Shown here: positions 35,249 to 44,567 of the stretch, one piece after another
Layout: each line of letters starts with the position of its first letter
Position numbering within the stretch: position 1 is the stretch's first letter
NCBI GenBank assembly: GCA_965198495.1
Contig: CBDAPL010000001.1
Location: 2,542,001-2,606,000, forward strand
Direction of reading: 5' to 3'
Source: RH-AL1 sp965198495
GTDB lineage: Bacteria > Pseudomonadota > Alphaproteobacteria > Rhizobiales > Beijerinckiaceae
Length of the DNA stretch: 64,000 nt
Translations under genes and position numbers: made by a program
The notes under the pieces: generated by a model
What the model saw: only the letters and a program-made list of their open reading frames with translations
The model's database searches: none
What the model was told of the DNA's origin: nothing

Positions 35249-36877
35249 ATGTATCAACGTCGTGACGTGCTCAGATGGACGTTGGCAGGCGCCGCCGGTT
35301 CGGCGGCGTTTTCGTGGGCGGGCGCCGCCATGTCGGCGGCGATCTCGGACGGCCAGGGCGTCGCGCAGGCAAACGGCGCACCGGCCGCCGGACCGGCGCC
35401 TGACCTCGCGCCGCCGCCGGTCGCCGGGCCCGGCGTCATGCTCGGGCCGCCGGTCGACTTCTCCGCCGGGTCGGTGATGGACATGGCGCGTGCGCTCGCC
35501 AGACAGCCGTTCAAACCGATCGCCACCGATCTGCCGGACCCATTCCGCGCGTTGGATCACGAGCAATACGCCGAGATCCACCTCAAACCGGAGGCGCGGA
35601 TCTGGGCGGACGAGAATGTCGGTTTCGTGATCGAGCCGCTTCATCGGGGCTTCCAGACCAACATAAGGATCGACCTGTTCCTCGTCGCGCAGGGCAAAGC
35701 CTTCCGGATCGTCTACGATCCGAAGCTGTTCGATTTCGGCAAGCTCAAGCCGTCCAACAAGATCGGCGACATCGGTTTCTCGGGCTTCCGGGTCCTGGTC
35801 CCGCAAGGCAAGAGCCGCGCGTTCGGCGAGATCGCCAGCTTTCAGGGCGCCAACTTCTTCCACGCCATGGCGGAGGGGCAGGTCGCGGGCCTGATGGCGC
35901 GCGCGCTCGCGATGAAGGTCGCCGATCCGAAGGGCGAGGAGACGCCCATCTTTCGCGCGATCTGGATCGAGAAGCCGAGCCTCGTGTCCGGTCTCATGGT
36001 GGTCACCGCCCTCATCGATTCCGAAAGCGTCACCGGGGCCTTCCGTTTCACGATCCGGCCCGGCGAAGCGACGATCATCGATACGGAATGCACGTTCTTC
36101 CCGCGCGCGCAGATCGACAATTACGGGCTCGCGTCGATGAGCGCGACCCATCTGCAAGGCTATCTCGACCACAAGACGTTCGACGACTATCGGCCCAACG
36201 TCAGCGAGGTCTGCGGCGTGCAGATGCTGACCGGCGCGGACGAATGGGTCTGGCGCCCGGTCGCCAATCGCGACACGCTGCAGGTCTCGACCTTCATCGA
36301 CAACAAGCCGAAAGGCTTCGGCCTGCTGATCCGCGACCGCGACTTCGAGGACTACGACGACGAGGAGAACCATTGGGAGAAGCGTCCCTCCCTGTGGATC
36401 GAGCCGCTCGGCGAATGGGCGGAAGGCGGCGTGCAGCTCATCGAGATCCCATCGCAGTCCGACGCCAACGACAACATCCTTTGCTTCTGGCGACCCAAGG
36501 ACCCGCTGAAGGCCGGCACCGAGCCCTCCTTCGCCTATCGCCAGTTCTGGTGCTGGGACCCGCCCACGCGACCGGATCTCGCGCGCACGCTTCACTCGCG
36601 TTCCGGCGGCTTCGGCAAGCACCAGCGCTTCTTCGTCGAATTCCAGGGCGACATTCTGGTCGACGCGACGCGCACGGACGGTCTCGCGCCCACGTTGACC
36701 GCTGGTAGCGGGTCGATCACGATGGTGAAGACGTTCATGGATTACGAGAAGAAGGCCTACCGCGTCTTGTTCGAACTCGATCCCGCCGGTGCCAACGCGT
36801 CGGAGCTGCGGCTCGTGCTCGAAGCGAAGGGCCAACGCGTCAGCGAAACCTGGCTTTATCGATGGACACCGGCATGA
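35249..36877 (+). CDS. opgG: Periplasmic glucan biosynthesis protein (OpgG/OpgD family)
   Basis: A 542-residue periplasmic protein needed for osmoregulated periplasmic glucan synthesis. ATG at 35249 places a Tat-like signal (QRRDVLRWTLAGAAGSAAFS) at the N-terminus, as in OpgD; the longer start has a weaker context. The MdoG domain is recognisable (about 80-535): DPFRALDHEQYAEIHLKPE, FFHAMAEGQVAGLMARALA, GADEWVWRPVANRD and FCFWRPKDPLKAG-like text near LCFWRPKDPL. OpgG versus OpgD cannot be decided. It overlaps opgH by ATGA. Confidence 0.92.
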   Translation: MYQRRDVLRWTLAGAAGSAAFSWAGAAMSAAISDGQGVAQANGAPAAGPAPDLAPPPVAGPGVMLGPPVDFSAGSVMDMARALARQPFKPIATDLPDPFRALDHEQYAEIHLKPEARIWADENVGFVIEPLHRGFQTNIRIDLFLVAQGKAFRIVYDPKLFDFGKLKPSNKIGDIGFSGFRVLVPQGKSRAFGEIASFQGANFFHAMAEGQVAGLMARALAMKVADPKGEETPIFRAIWIEKPSLVSGLMVVTALIDSESVTGAFRFTIRPGEATIIDTECTFFPRAQIDNYGLASMSATHLQGYLDHKTFDDYRPNVSEVCGVQMLTGADEWVWRPVANRDTLQVSTFIDNKPKGFGLLIRDRDFEDYDDEENHWEKRPSLWIEPLGEWAEGGVQLIEIPSQSDANDNILCFWRPKDPLKAGTEPSFAYRQFWCWDPPTRPDLARTLHSRSGGFGKHQRFFVEFQGDILVDATRTDGLAPTLTAGSGSITMVKTFMDYEKKAYRVLFELDPAGANASELRLVLEAKGQRVSETWLYRWTPA

Positions 36878-39048
36878 CGCGCGCGAGCGACCGTATCGTC
36901 ACGAAGGCACAGGTGCGGGCCGCCATGCCGCCCGAGGCGCCGCTCGCGATGCCGACGCAGAGCTTGCGCCACTACGACAAGACGCTCCGCCGTCGCGCCA
37001 GTTCGAACGCCAAAGGAGGCACGTATCTCGCCAGGTTGCTGATCTTCGGCGGCGCGCTGCTCCTGACGTATTACGGCGCCTACGAGATGTACAAGGTCGT
37101 GTCGCTCGGCGGCACGACGACGTTCGAGTGGGCCCTGCTCGTCCTGTTCGTCGCGAACTTCTCTTGGATCGCGCTCGCTTTCACGAGTTCGGCGGTGGGC
37201 TTTCTCTGGATGCTGTTCCTGGCGCCCAAGCCCCTCGGCATACCGGCGGCGCTGGCGACGAAGACCGCGGTCGTGATGCCGATCTACAACGAGAGCCCGG
37301 AACGGGTCTTCGCCGCCGTCGGCGCGATGCACGAGGACGTACAGGCGACGAGCCTGGGCGCGGCGTTCGACTGGTTCTTTCTCTCCGACACGACCAATCC
37401 CGACGTGTTCATCGCCGAGGAGCGCGCGTTCCTGCGAATGCGCGAACGCCTCGGCCCCGACGCGCGCGTCTTCTACCGTCACCGGCCCGACAATTACGCG
37501 CGCAAGGCCGGCAATATCGCCGATTTCGTCACGCGCTGGGGCGGCCACTACGAGCAGATGGTCGTGCTCGACGCCGATAGCTTCATGCTCGGCCATGCCA
37601 TCGTCAATCTCGCCGCCGCCATGGAGGCCGACCCGGCATCCGGCATCATTCAGACGCTGCCGCTCATCATCAACCGCAACACGCTGTTCGCCCGCGTCCA
37701 GCAGTTCGCGGCGCGCATCTACGGCCCGGTGATCGCGGCCGGTCTATCGACCTGGATGGGCCGCGACGGCAACTATTGGGGCCACAACGCGATCATTCGC
37801 ACCAAGGCGTTCGCCGACCATTGCGGGTTGCCCCACCTCAGGGGCAAGCCGCCGTTCGGCGGCCATGTGCTCTCGCACGATTTCGTCGAGGCGGCGCTGA
37901 TCCGCCGCGCCGGCTACGCGGTCTACATGCTGCCCGTTCTCGACGGCAGTTACGAGGAAAGTCCGCCCTCGCTGATCGATCTTTCCGCGCGCGACCGGCG
38001 CTGGTGCCAGGGCAACCTGCAGCATGCCCGCATCATCGGCGCGCGCGGGCTCCATCTCGCCTCGCGCCAGCATTTCGCGACCGGCATCTTCGCCTATGTC
38101 GCCTCGCCGCTGTGGATGCTGCAGCTGCTGGTCGGCATGATCCTCGTGCTGCAGGCGAGCTACATCAAGCCCGAATATTTCACCAACGAGTTCACGCTCG
38201 TCCCGGCCTTTCCGCGCTTCGACGCGGAGCGCTCGCTCGAACTGTTCGCGATGACGATGGTCGTCCTGCTGATGCCGAAGGTCTTCGGCCTGCTGCTGTC
38301 GCTGATCCAGACGAAGACGCGGCGCGGCAGCGGCGGCGCGATCCGGCTGGTGCTGTCGTTCTTGTTCGAGGTGCTGATGTCGGCCCTGCTGGCACCGGTG
38401 ATGATGCTGATCCAGACGGGGCACGTGGTGCACATCGTCTTTGGCTCCGACACCGGCTGGAATCCGCAGCGCCGCGATGACGGCTCGATCCCTTTCATGG
38501 CCATCGTGCGCCGCCACCGCTCGCACGTCGTCTTCGGCGTGCTGACGCTGATCAGCGGCCTGCTGATCTCACCCTCGCTCGTCGCCTGGATGTCGCCGAC
38601 GATCGCCGGCCTCATCCTGGCGATCGTCCTGTCCTGGGCGACAGGACTTCTGTCGGTGGGTCTCGCGTTGCGCAGGCTTGGCCTTCTGACGACGCCGGAA
38701 GAACGGGTGAAACCGTCCGTCGTCGCCCGCGCGTCCGTCATCCTCGCCGAGAGCGGCGGTGCGCCGGACGAGGCGCCCGACGGGCTCGCCCTGCTCTACG
38801 ACGATCCGCACCTGCAGGCCGCTCACGCGGCCTTCCAGCCGGCTCATGAACGCAAGCGGGGCGACATCACACCCGATTGGGCGATGGCCGAGGCCAAGCT
38901 CAACGATGCCGAGACGGTCCGGGACGCGTTGGCGTGGCTGAAGCCGAAAGAGCGCATGTCCGTTCTGAACGACGTGGTCTTGCTGAACATGTTCATCGAT
39001 CTTCCGCGCGAGGCGCGAGCGGAGCCGCAGGTCCGCGCCATGGGTTGA
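36874..39048 (+). CDS. opgH: Glucans biosynthesis glucosyltransferase H
   Basis: An inner-membrane GT2 enzyme of about 724 residues that makes the linear beta-glucan backbone of periplasmic glucans from UDP-glucose. The GT2 core has VVMPIYNESPERV, VVLDADSFM, LSHDFVEAALIRR and the product-binding RRWCQGNLQHARII. About eight transmembrane helices flank it. ATG at 36874 overlaps the opgG stop (ATGA); an ATG at 36862 is also open. The tail after about 600 is cytoplasmic and probably regulatory. Confidence 0.95.
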   Translation: MTRASDRIVTKAQVRAAMPPEAPLAMPTQSLRHYDKTLRRRASSNAKGGTYLARLLIFGGALLLTYYGAYEMYKVVSLGGTTTFEWALLVLFVANFSWIALAFTSSAVGFLWMLFLAPKPLGIPAALATKTAVVMPIYNESPERVFAAVGAMHEDVQATSLGAAFDWFFLSDTTNPDVFIAEERAFLRMRERLGPDARVFYRHRPDNYARKAGNIADFVTRWGGHYEQMVVLDADSFMLGHAIVNLAAAMEADPASGIIQTLPLIINRNTLFARVQQFAARIYGPVIAAGLSTWMGRDGNYWGHNAIIRTKAFADHCGLPHLRGKPPFGGHVLSHDFVEAALIRRAGYAVYMLPVLDGSYEESPPSLIDLSARDRRWCQGNLQHARIIGARGLHLASRQHFATGIFAYVASPLWMLQLLVGMILVLQASYIKPEYFTNEFTLVPAFPRFDAERSLELFAMTMVVLLMPKVFGLLLSLIQTKTRRGSGGAIRLVLSFLFEVLMSALLAPVMMLIQTGHVVHIVFGSDTGWNPQRRDDGSIPFMAIVRRHRSHVVFGVLTLISGLLISPSLVAWMSPTIAGLILAIVLSWATGLLSVGLALRRLGLLTTPEERVKPSVVARASVILAESGGAPDEAPDGLALLYDDPHLQAAHAAFQPAHERKRGDITPDWAMAEAKLNDAETVRDALAWLKPKERMSVLNDVVLLNMFIDLPREARAEPQVRAMG

Positions 39049-39168
39049 GCGCGCCCGACCCATGCCTGCGACAACATGTCATGCATGCTCGTCTGGCTCA
39101 GCCTTCCCGTGCCGAACGGCGAAGCTTGCTTTTTCGTTTGTTTAAGCCGACATGCGTGGTCGCAAGGC

Positions 39169-39190
39169 TTGACACCCTTTGGGCTGTCAA
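39169..39190. other. Hairpin in leader of DEAD-box helicase gene
   Basis: TTGACACCC-TTT-GGG(C)TGTCAA forms nine pairs with one bulged C, and is followed by TTGTTTAAAGG. It lies about 130 nt before the helicase start. Its left arm reads as a consensus -35 (TTGACA) with TGTTTA 17 nt on, so it may be the promoter with an embedded operator. It could instead be an opgH terminator, although the T-run is poor. Confidence 0.4.
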
Positions 39191-39322
39191 TTGTTTAAAG
39201 GCTTCCGCGCGCGGCCTGCCATCCCGCAGGCGTTACGTCTGTGACCTCTACCGTCAGCCTCTACGCAGCGACGGTTGTTTGTTGGGCCACGCGGCCGACA
39301 CGGGCGCCCATCCAGGACTTCT

Positions 39323-41053
39323 ATGACATCGCAAGATTTTGACGGCGAGACCCCCGGCGAAAAGACGGTCGGGGATGTGGTGACGGACCCTGCTTCGGGC
39401 GCGCCTGTCATTCAGGCACCGGCGACCCAGGAGGTCGTGACGTTCCGTGATCTCGGCCTCAGCGACAAGGTTCTGAGCGCGGTCGAGACCTCCGGCTACA
39501 CCATCCCGACGCCGATTCAGGCCAACGCGATCCCATACGCGCTCAAGGGACGCGACATTCTCGGCATCGCGCAGACCGGAACGGGCAAGACGGCGGCCTT
39601 TGTGCTGCCGATGCTCTCGCGCCTCGAGAGCGGCCGGGCCAGGGCGCGCATGCCGCGCACGCTCATTCTCGAGCCAACGCGCGAACTCGCGGCGCAGGTC
39701 GAGGAGAGCTTCGTCAAGTACGGTGCCAACCATAAGCTCAACGTCGCCCTTCTGATCGGCGGCGTTTCCTTCGCCGATCAGGAAACCAAGATCACCCGAG
39801 GCGCCGATGTGCTGATCGCCACGCCCGGACGCCTGCTCGATTTCTCCGAGCGGGGCAAGCTGCTGCTGACCGGCATCGACATTCTCGTCATCGACGAGGC
39901 CGATCGCATGCTCGACATGGGCTTCATCCCCGACATCGAACGCATCTGCAAGCTCGTCCCGTTCACCCGGCAGACGCTGTTCTTTTCCGCGACCATGCCG
40001 CCGGAGATCACGCGCCTTACCGAGCAATTCCTGCAGAACCCGGTCCGCATCGAGGTGGCGCGCGCGGCGACCACGGCGGCGACGATCACCCAGAGCCTCG
40101 TCGCCTCGCACGGCGGCGGCGCCAAGCGCGACACCTTGCGGCGCCTGATCAAGACCGCGGACGGTTTCAAGAACGCGATCATCTTCTGCAATCGCAAGCG
40201 GGACGTCGCCATCCTCTACAAATCGCTGGACAAGCACGGCTTCTCGGTCGGCGCCCTGCACGGCGACATGGACCAGCGCGCCCGCATGCTCTCGCTCGAC
40301 GCCTTCAAGACCGGCGCGGTGGACTTGATCGTGTGTTCCGACGTGGCGGCGCGCGGCCTCGACATTCCCGATGTCAGCCACGTGTTCAATTTCGACGTGC
40401 CGACACATGCCGAAGACTACGTGCATCGGATCGGCCGCACGGGTCGCGCCGGCCGCAAGGGCACCGCGCTGTCGATCGTTTCGCGCGGCGATGAAAAGTA
40501 TCTCGCCGAGATCGAGAAGGTCATCGCGCGCAAGGTCGATTGGGCGGATGGCGTGACCCTGAGGGATCTACCCGAGGAAGAACCGGGCGCTGGCGACGAG
40601 CAACGCTCGCGCGGCCCCGATCGCGAGCGACCATCCGCGCGGCGCCCGCGCGGCGGGTCGGGGCGTCCGAGCGACAGCCGTGACGTCCGCCCGCCGCGCG
40701 AGCCTAGCGAGGCGGCGGACGCCGTGAAGCCGCGCTCTCGCCGCCACGGCGGATCGGCGCGGCCCGCGCAGGAGGCCGCCCCCGTCGCGCGGCTCGAACC
40801 CGACGCGCAAGCACCGAGGCGGGATCGCCCGGCGCGGCCCGACCGGGACAGCCCGCGTGCCAGCGCGAGGGTGCGGGCAAGCGCGCCGGCGGAGGCGGGC
40901 GCGTCCGGCCGAAGGCCGGCTGGCGAGAGCCGCGCGGAGCGTTCGCGCGACAGCGACAGCGACGATCGCCCGGTACGCGGCATGGGCGACCACGTCCCGA
41001 TGTTCCTGCAGCGGCCCGTCCGTGTGAAGCCGCAAGAGAAAACCGAGCCTTAG
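39323..41053 (+). CDS. DEAD-box RNA helicase
   Basis: An ATP-dependent RNA helicase of 576 residues. All motifs are visible: Q motif GYTIPTPIQANAIP, motif I AQTGTGKTAAF, PTREL, TPGRLLDF, II DEAD, III SAT, V ARGLDIPDV, VI HRIGRTGRAGR. A disordered Arg/Pro/Asp-rich tail (about 430-576) resembles RhlE-type tails. ATG at 39323 starts MTSQDFDGETPGE with weak GGAC ribosome site. Probable roles are ribosome assembly or the degradosome; cold induction is plausible but not shown. Confidence 0.93.
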   Translation: MTSQDFDGETPGEKTVGDVVTDPASGAPVIQAPATQEVVTFRDLGLSDKVLSAVETSGYTIPTPIQANAIPYALKGRDILGIAQTGTGKTAAFVLPMLSRLESGRARARMPRTLILEPTRELAAQVEESFVKYGANHKLNVALLIGGVSFADQETKITRGADVLIATPGRLLDFSERGKLLLTGIDILVIDEADRMLDMGFIPDIERICKLVPFTRQTLFFSATMPPEITRLTEQFLQNPVRIEVARAATTAATITQSLVASHGGGAKRDTLRRLIKTADGFKNAIIFCNRKRDVAILYKSLDKHGFSVGALHGDMDQRARMLSLDAFKTGAVDLIVCSDVAARGLDIPDVSHVFNFDVPTHAEDYVHRIGRTGRAGRKGTALSIVSRGDEKYLAEIEKVIARKVDWADGVTLRDLPEEEPGAGDEQRSRGPDRERPSARRPRGGSGRPSDSRDVRPPREPSEAADAVKPRSRRHGGSARPAQEAAPVARLEPDAQAPRRDRPARPDRDSPRASARVRASAPAEAGASGRRPAGESRAERSRDSDSDDRPVRGMGDHVPMFLQRPVRVKPQEKTEP

Positions 41054-41100
41054 CCCTGGCCTTGCCGCGTCCGCCATCGCGGGACGCATTGAGACGAGCC

Positions 41101-42729
41101 TCATACCAGCCGGCTCTGCTCCTTCGCGGCGGCGATGAAGCTGGCAAAGAGCGGGTGTGGCTCGAACGGGCGTGACTTCAGCTCTGGATGGTATTGCACG
41201 CCGATGAACCAGGGGTGGTCGAGGTATTCGATCGTCTCCGGCAACAGCCCGTCCGGCGACATGCCGGCAAAGCAGAGACCGTGCTCCTCCAGGCTCTCGC
41301 GATAGGCCGTGTTGACCTCGTAGCGGTGCCGATGGCGCTCAGAGATTTCAGTGTTCTTGTAAATGCCGGCGATGCGCGAGCCCTCGCGCAGCGTGGCCTT
41401 GTAGGCGCCGAGCCGCATCGTGCCGCCGAGATCGCCCTCCCGCGCGCGGATCTGCAGCTCGTTGCCGCGCATCCACTCGGTCAGCAGGCCGACGACCGGT
41501 TCGCTCGTGGCACCGAACTCCGTCGAGTTGGCATCGCTGATGCCGCCGAGCGAACGCACCGCCTCGATGACCGCCATCTGCATGCCGAAGCAGATCCCGA
41601 AATAGGGCACGCGACGCTCGCGAGCGAAGCGAGCGGCGAGGATCTTGCCCTCGGCGCCGCGCTGGCCGAAGCCGCCCGGTACGAGGATGCCGTGGACGTG
41701 CTCGAGGTGCGGCGCGGGATCGGTACCTTCGAAGATCTCCGATTCGATCCAATCGAGATGGACGCTGACGCGATTGGCGAGGCCGCCATGCGTCAGCGCC
41801 TCGATCAGCGACTTGTAGGCGTCCTTCATGCCGGTGTACTTGCCGACGATGGCGATCGTCACGTCGCCATCGGTGTTGCGCAGCCGCTCGGTCACGGCGT
41901 TCCAGCGGGTCATGTTGGGCTTGGGCGCCGGCTCGATGCCGAAGGCGGAGAGCACCTCGCGATCGAGCCCGGCGGTATGATAGGCCATCGGCACGTCGTA
42001 GATGGAGGAGACGTCGCGCGCCTCGATCACCGCCTCCTCGCGCACGTTGCAGAACAGGCCGAGCTTGCGGCGCTCCTCCGGGGGGATCGGCCGGTCGCAG
42101 CGGCAGAGCAGTATGTCGGGCTGGATGCCGATCGAGCGCAGCTCCTTGACGCTGTGCTGTGTCGGTTTGGTCTTCAGCTCGCCGGCGCTCGGGATGAAGG
42201 GCAACAGGGTCAGATGCACGTAGATCGCGTGGGCGCGCGGCAGGTCGTTACCGAGTTGGCGGATCGCCTCGAAGAACGGCAGGCCCTCGATGTCGCCGAC
42301 AGTGCCGCCGATCTCCACCAGAACGAAATCGGACGTCTCGTTGTCCGAGAGGACGAATTCCTTGATCGCGTTCGTCACGTGCGGGATCACCTGCACGGTC
42401 GCGCCGAGGTAGTCGCCGCGTCGCTCCTTGGCGATGATGTCCTGGTAGATGCGTCCGGTGGTTATGTTGTCGGCCCGCACGGCCGGGCGGCCGGTGAAGC
42501 GCTCGTAATGGCCGAGGTCGAGATCGGCCTCGGCGCCGTCATCGGTGACGAAGACCTCGCCATGCTGATAGGGGCTCATCGTCCCCGGATCGATGTTGAG
42601 GTAGGGATCGAGCTTACGCAGCCGCACCGTGTAGCCGCGCGCCTGGAGCAGCGCGCCGAGCGCCGCCGACGCCAGTCCCTTGCCAAGCGAGGACACCACG
42701 CCGCCGGTGATGAAGATGTAGCGGGCCAT
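41101..42729 (-). CDS. pyrG: CTP synthase
   Basis: Converts UTP to CTP with glutamine and ATP. The 542 residues carry the N-terminal synthase domain (GGVVSSLGKGLASAALG, LDPYLNIDPGTMSPYQHGEV) and the C-terminal class I glutaminase domain with nucleophile Cys in FGICFGMQ and the His-x-Glu end in GVQYHPELKSRPFEPHP. Length and motifs are complete. It is the last gene of the leftward tpiA-secG-pyrG unit, a standard alphaproteobacterial arrangement. Confidence 0.97.
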   Translation of the reverse strand: MARYIFITGGVVSSLGKGLASAALGALLQARGYTVRLRKLDPYLNIDPGTMSPYQHGEVFVTDDGAEADLDLGHYERFTGRPAVRADNITTGRIYQDIIAKERRGDYLGATVQVIPHVTNAIKEFVLSDNETSDFVLVEIGGTVGDIEGLPFFEAIRQLGNDLPRAHAIYVHLTLLPFIPSAGELKTKPTQHSVKELRSIGIQPDILLCRCDRPIPPEERRKLGLFCNVREEAVIEARDVSSIYDVPMAYHTAGLDREVLSAFGIEPAPKPNMTRWNAVTERLRNTDGDVTIAIVGKYTGMKDAYKSLIEALTHGGLANRVSVHLDWIESEIFEGTDPAPHLEHVHGILVPGGFGQRGAEGKILAARFARERRVPYFGICFGMQMAVIEAVRSLGGISDANSTEFGATSEPVVGLLTEWMRGNELQIRAREGDLGGTMRLGAYKATLREGSRIAGIYKNTEISERHRHRYEVNTAYRESLEEHGLCFAGMSPDGLLPETIEYLDHPWFIGVQYHPELKSRPFEPHPLFASFIAAAKEQSRLV

Positions 42730-42849
42730 GGGCCACGAGCCTTAATGGCTTTCGCCGCGATTGGGGAGCCCAAAAAAGACGCCGCGTCCTATCGTCAACA
42801 CGATCTGCTGCAATGCGGCAACAGGCACGCGTCATCGAAGCTGGCCGGC

Positions 42850-43440
42850 CTACTTGCCGCCGGTCGTCCCGTTGCTTGGCGCCTTGGCCGCGGCCGGCGC
42901 GGCACCGGACTCCGGCGTGACCGGTGCGGAGTGGGCATCCTTCGCGGGCCTCGACGGCATGCCGGTCGGCTCCACGGGCGCCGCTGTCGGCACGCTCGAC
43001 TCCGGAGCGGTTGGCGCGGGCGCGGCGACCCGCGGTGGCGTCGGCGTTGCCGAGGATTGCGGCGGCGGTGCCGGCGTCGCGCCGTCGGCCGGTTTGTTGG
43101 CGCGCTGGTTCTCCAGCGTGCGGAGCTGATCGAGCACGCTGCCCTGCCCCTTCGGCGGGATCGTCGAGGCCGGCTGGCTGGCGCCCGGCGCGACGCCCTC
43201 GAGGATCGACTTGTTGGAGCGGCCATAGTTGGCAAGCATCGTCAGGCCGAGGCTGGTGGCGAAGAACAACGCCGCCAGGATCGCCGTCGCGCGCGTCAGC
43301 ACGTTGGCCTGGCCGCGCCCTGTCATGAACCCGCTGCCGCCGCCCATGCCAAGCGCGCCGCCTTCCGAGCGCTGCAGAAGCACGACCGCCGTCAAGGCAA
43401 CGACGATCATGAGGTGAATGACGATCAGCACGGTCTGCAT
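42850..43440 (-). CDS. secG: Preprotein translocase subunit SecG
   Basis: The small accessory subunit of the SecYEG channel. The first 75 residues hold two helices (VLIVIHLMIVVALTAVVLLQ and ILAALFFATSLGLTMLANYG) and the conserved QRSEGGALGMGGGSGFMTGRG loop. The remaining 120 residues are a Pro/Ala/Ser-rich, probably disordered tail, making the protein (196 residues) nearly twice the E. coli length. It sits between tpiA and pyrG. Confidence 0.92.
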   Translation of the reverse strand: MQTVLIVIHLMIVVALTAVVLLQRSEGGALGMGGGSGFMTGRGQANVLTRATAILAALFFATSLGLTMLANYGRSNKSILEGVAPGASQPASTIPPKGQGSVLDQLRTLENQRANKPADGATPAPPPQSSATPTPPRVAAPAPTAPESSVPTAAPVEPTGMPSRPAKDAHSAPVTPESGAAPAAAKAPSNGTTGGK

Positions 43441-43598
43441 CGAGCGGTCTATCCAAACGAGGCCGGCGCGGCGGAACGGCGCGGCGTCTTGAGGGCGGAA
43501 AGCGAAGTGGCGGCTCGCCTATGCGATCGGCCAAGTCTTCGAAGAGCAGACGTTCATAGAAGAAGTCGGTTACGTTCGCAACGCGCGCGAGAACAGGC

Positions 43599-44378
43599 TC
43601 AGCCGACCGCCAAGACAGCCCTCTTGTAGACGGCGGCGATCGCCATGAACTCGTCGGCCTTGAGGCTGGCGCCGCCGACGAGCGCCCCGTCGACGTTGGG
43701 CACGGCCAGCAGCGCCGCCGCGTTGCTCGGCTTGACGGAACCGCCGTAGAGCAGGCGGATCGTGTCGCCGCCGTCAGGGATGAGGTGGATGACCTCCTTG
43801 CGCATGAAGGCGTGCATCTCGGCGATATCGTCGGCCGTCGGCGTGATGCCGGTGCCGATCGCCCAGATCGGCTCATAGGCGACGACGAGCAGTTTGGCCG
43901 TGACGTTGTTGGGCAGCGAGCCCTGCAACTGGCGGCGCACGACGAGCAGCGCGCGACCGGCGTCGCGGTCGGCCTTGCTCTCGCCCACGCAGATGATGGA
44001 GGCGAGGCCTGCCGCCATGGCGGTCACCGCCTTCACCTTGACCGCCGCGTTGGTCTCGTGATGATCGGCGCGCCGTTCGGAATGGCCGAGGATCACGTAG
44101 GTGGCGCCGGCGTCCGCCAGCATGCCGGGGGAGACCGACCCGGTGTGCGCGCCACTCTCGTGCTTATGGCAATTCTGGCCGCCGATCTCCAGCGCCGAGC
44201 CGCGCGCGATATCGGCCGCCGCCGCGATCAGCGTCGTCGGCGGGCAGATGAGCATCTCGGCCTCGCCGGCCTCTCCGGCCTCGACCGCGTCGCGGATCGC
44301 CCGGACCTGCGCGAGATCGGCCTTCAGGCCGTTCATCTTCCAGTTCCCGGCTACCAGCGGTCTCGGTCGTCGCGCCAT
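43599..44378 (-). CDS. tpiA: Triose-phosphate isomerase
   Basis: Interconverts dihydroxyacetone phosphate and glyceraldehyde-3-phosphate. The 259-residue TIM barrel shows the N-terminal VAGNWKMNG (catalytic Lys), VILGHSERRADHHE (catalytic His), the catalytic Glu in VVAYEPIWAIGTG and the phosphate-binding LYGGSVKPSNA and VDGALVGGASL. It is first gene of the tpiA-secG-pyrG unit and divergent from the ppiD-trpE unit. Confidence 0.97.
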   Translation of the reverse strand: MARRPRPLVAGNWKMNGLKADLAQVRAIRDAVEAGEAGEAEMLICPPTTLIAAAADIARGSALEIGGQNCHKHESGAHTGSVSPGMLADAGATYVILGHSERRADHHETNAAVKVKAVTAMAAGLASIICVGESKADRDAGRALLVVRRQLQGSLPNNVTAKLLVVAYEPIWAIGTGITPTADDIAEMHAFMRKEVIHLIPDGGDTIRLLYGGSVKPSNAAALLAVPNVDGALVGGASLKADEFMAIAAVYKRAVLAVG

Positions 44379-44567
44379 GGTCGGCTTGTCCTCCGGGGGC
44401 GAGCGGCCATGGATCGCGCGCTGCCGACGGACCCGTTACCATCGGCTGGCCCGATCCGCAAAGGCGCAACACCGCACGCGGCAGGCGAACGGAGCCGTCC
44501 GCTTCATGGACTTGCCGTTTTCGCCAATTTATAGTCGGCCGCTCCGCCCTACGAGACCGACACCGCC

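Noticed and set aside
34640..36835. Long minus-strand open frame spanning glmU and opgG
   Set aside because: It fuses an alternate frame of glmU to the antisense of opgG, and both are real genes.
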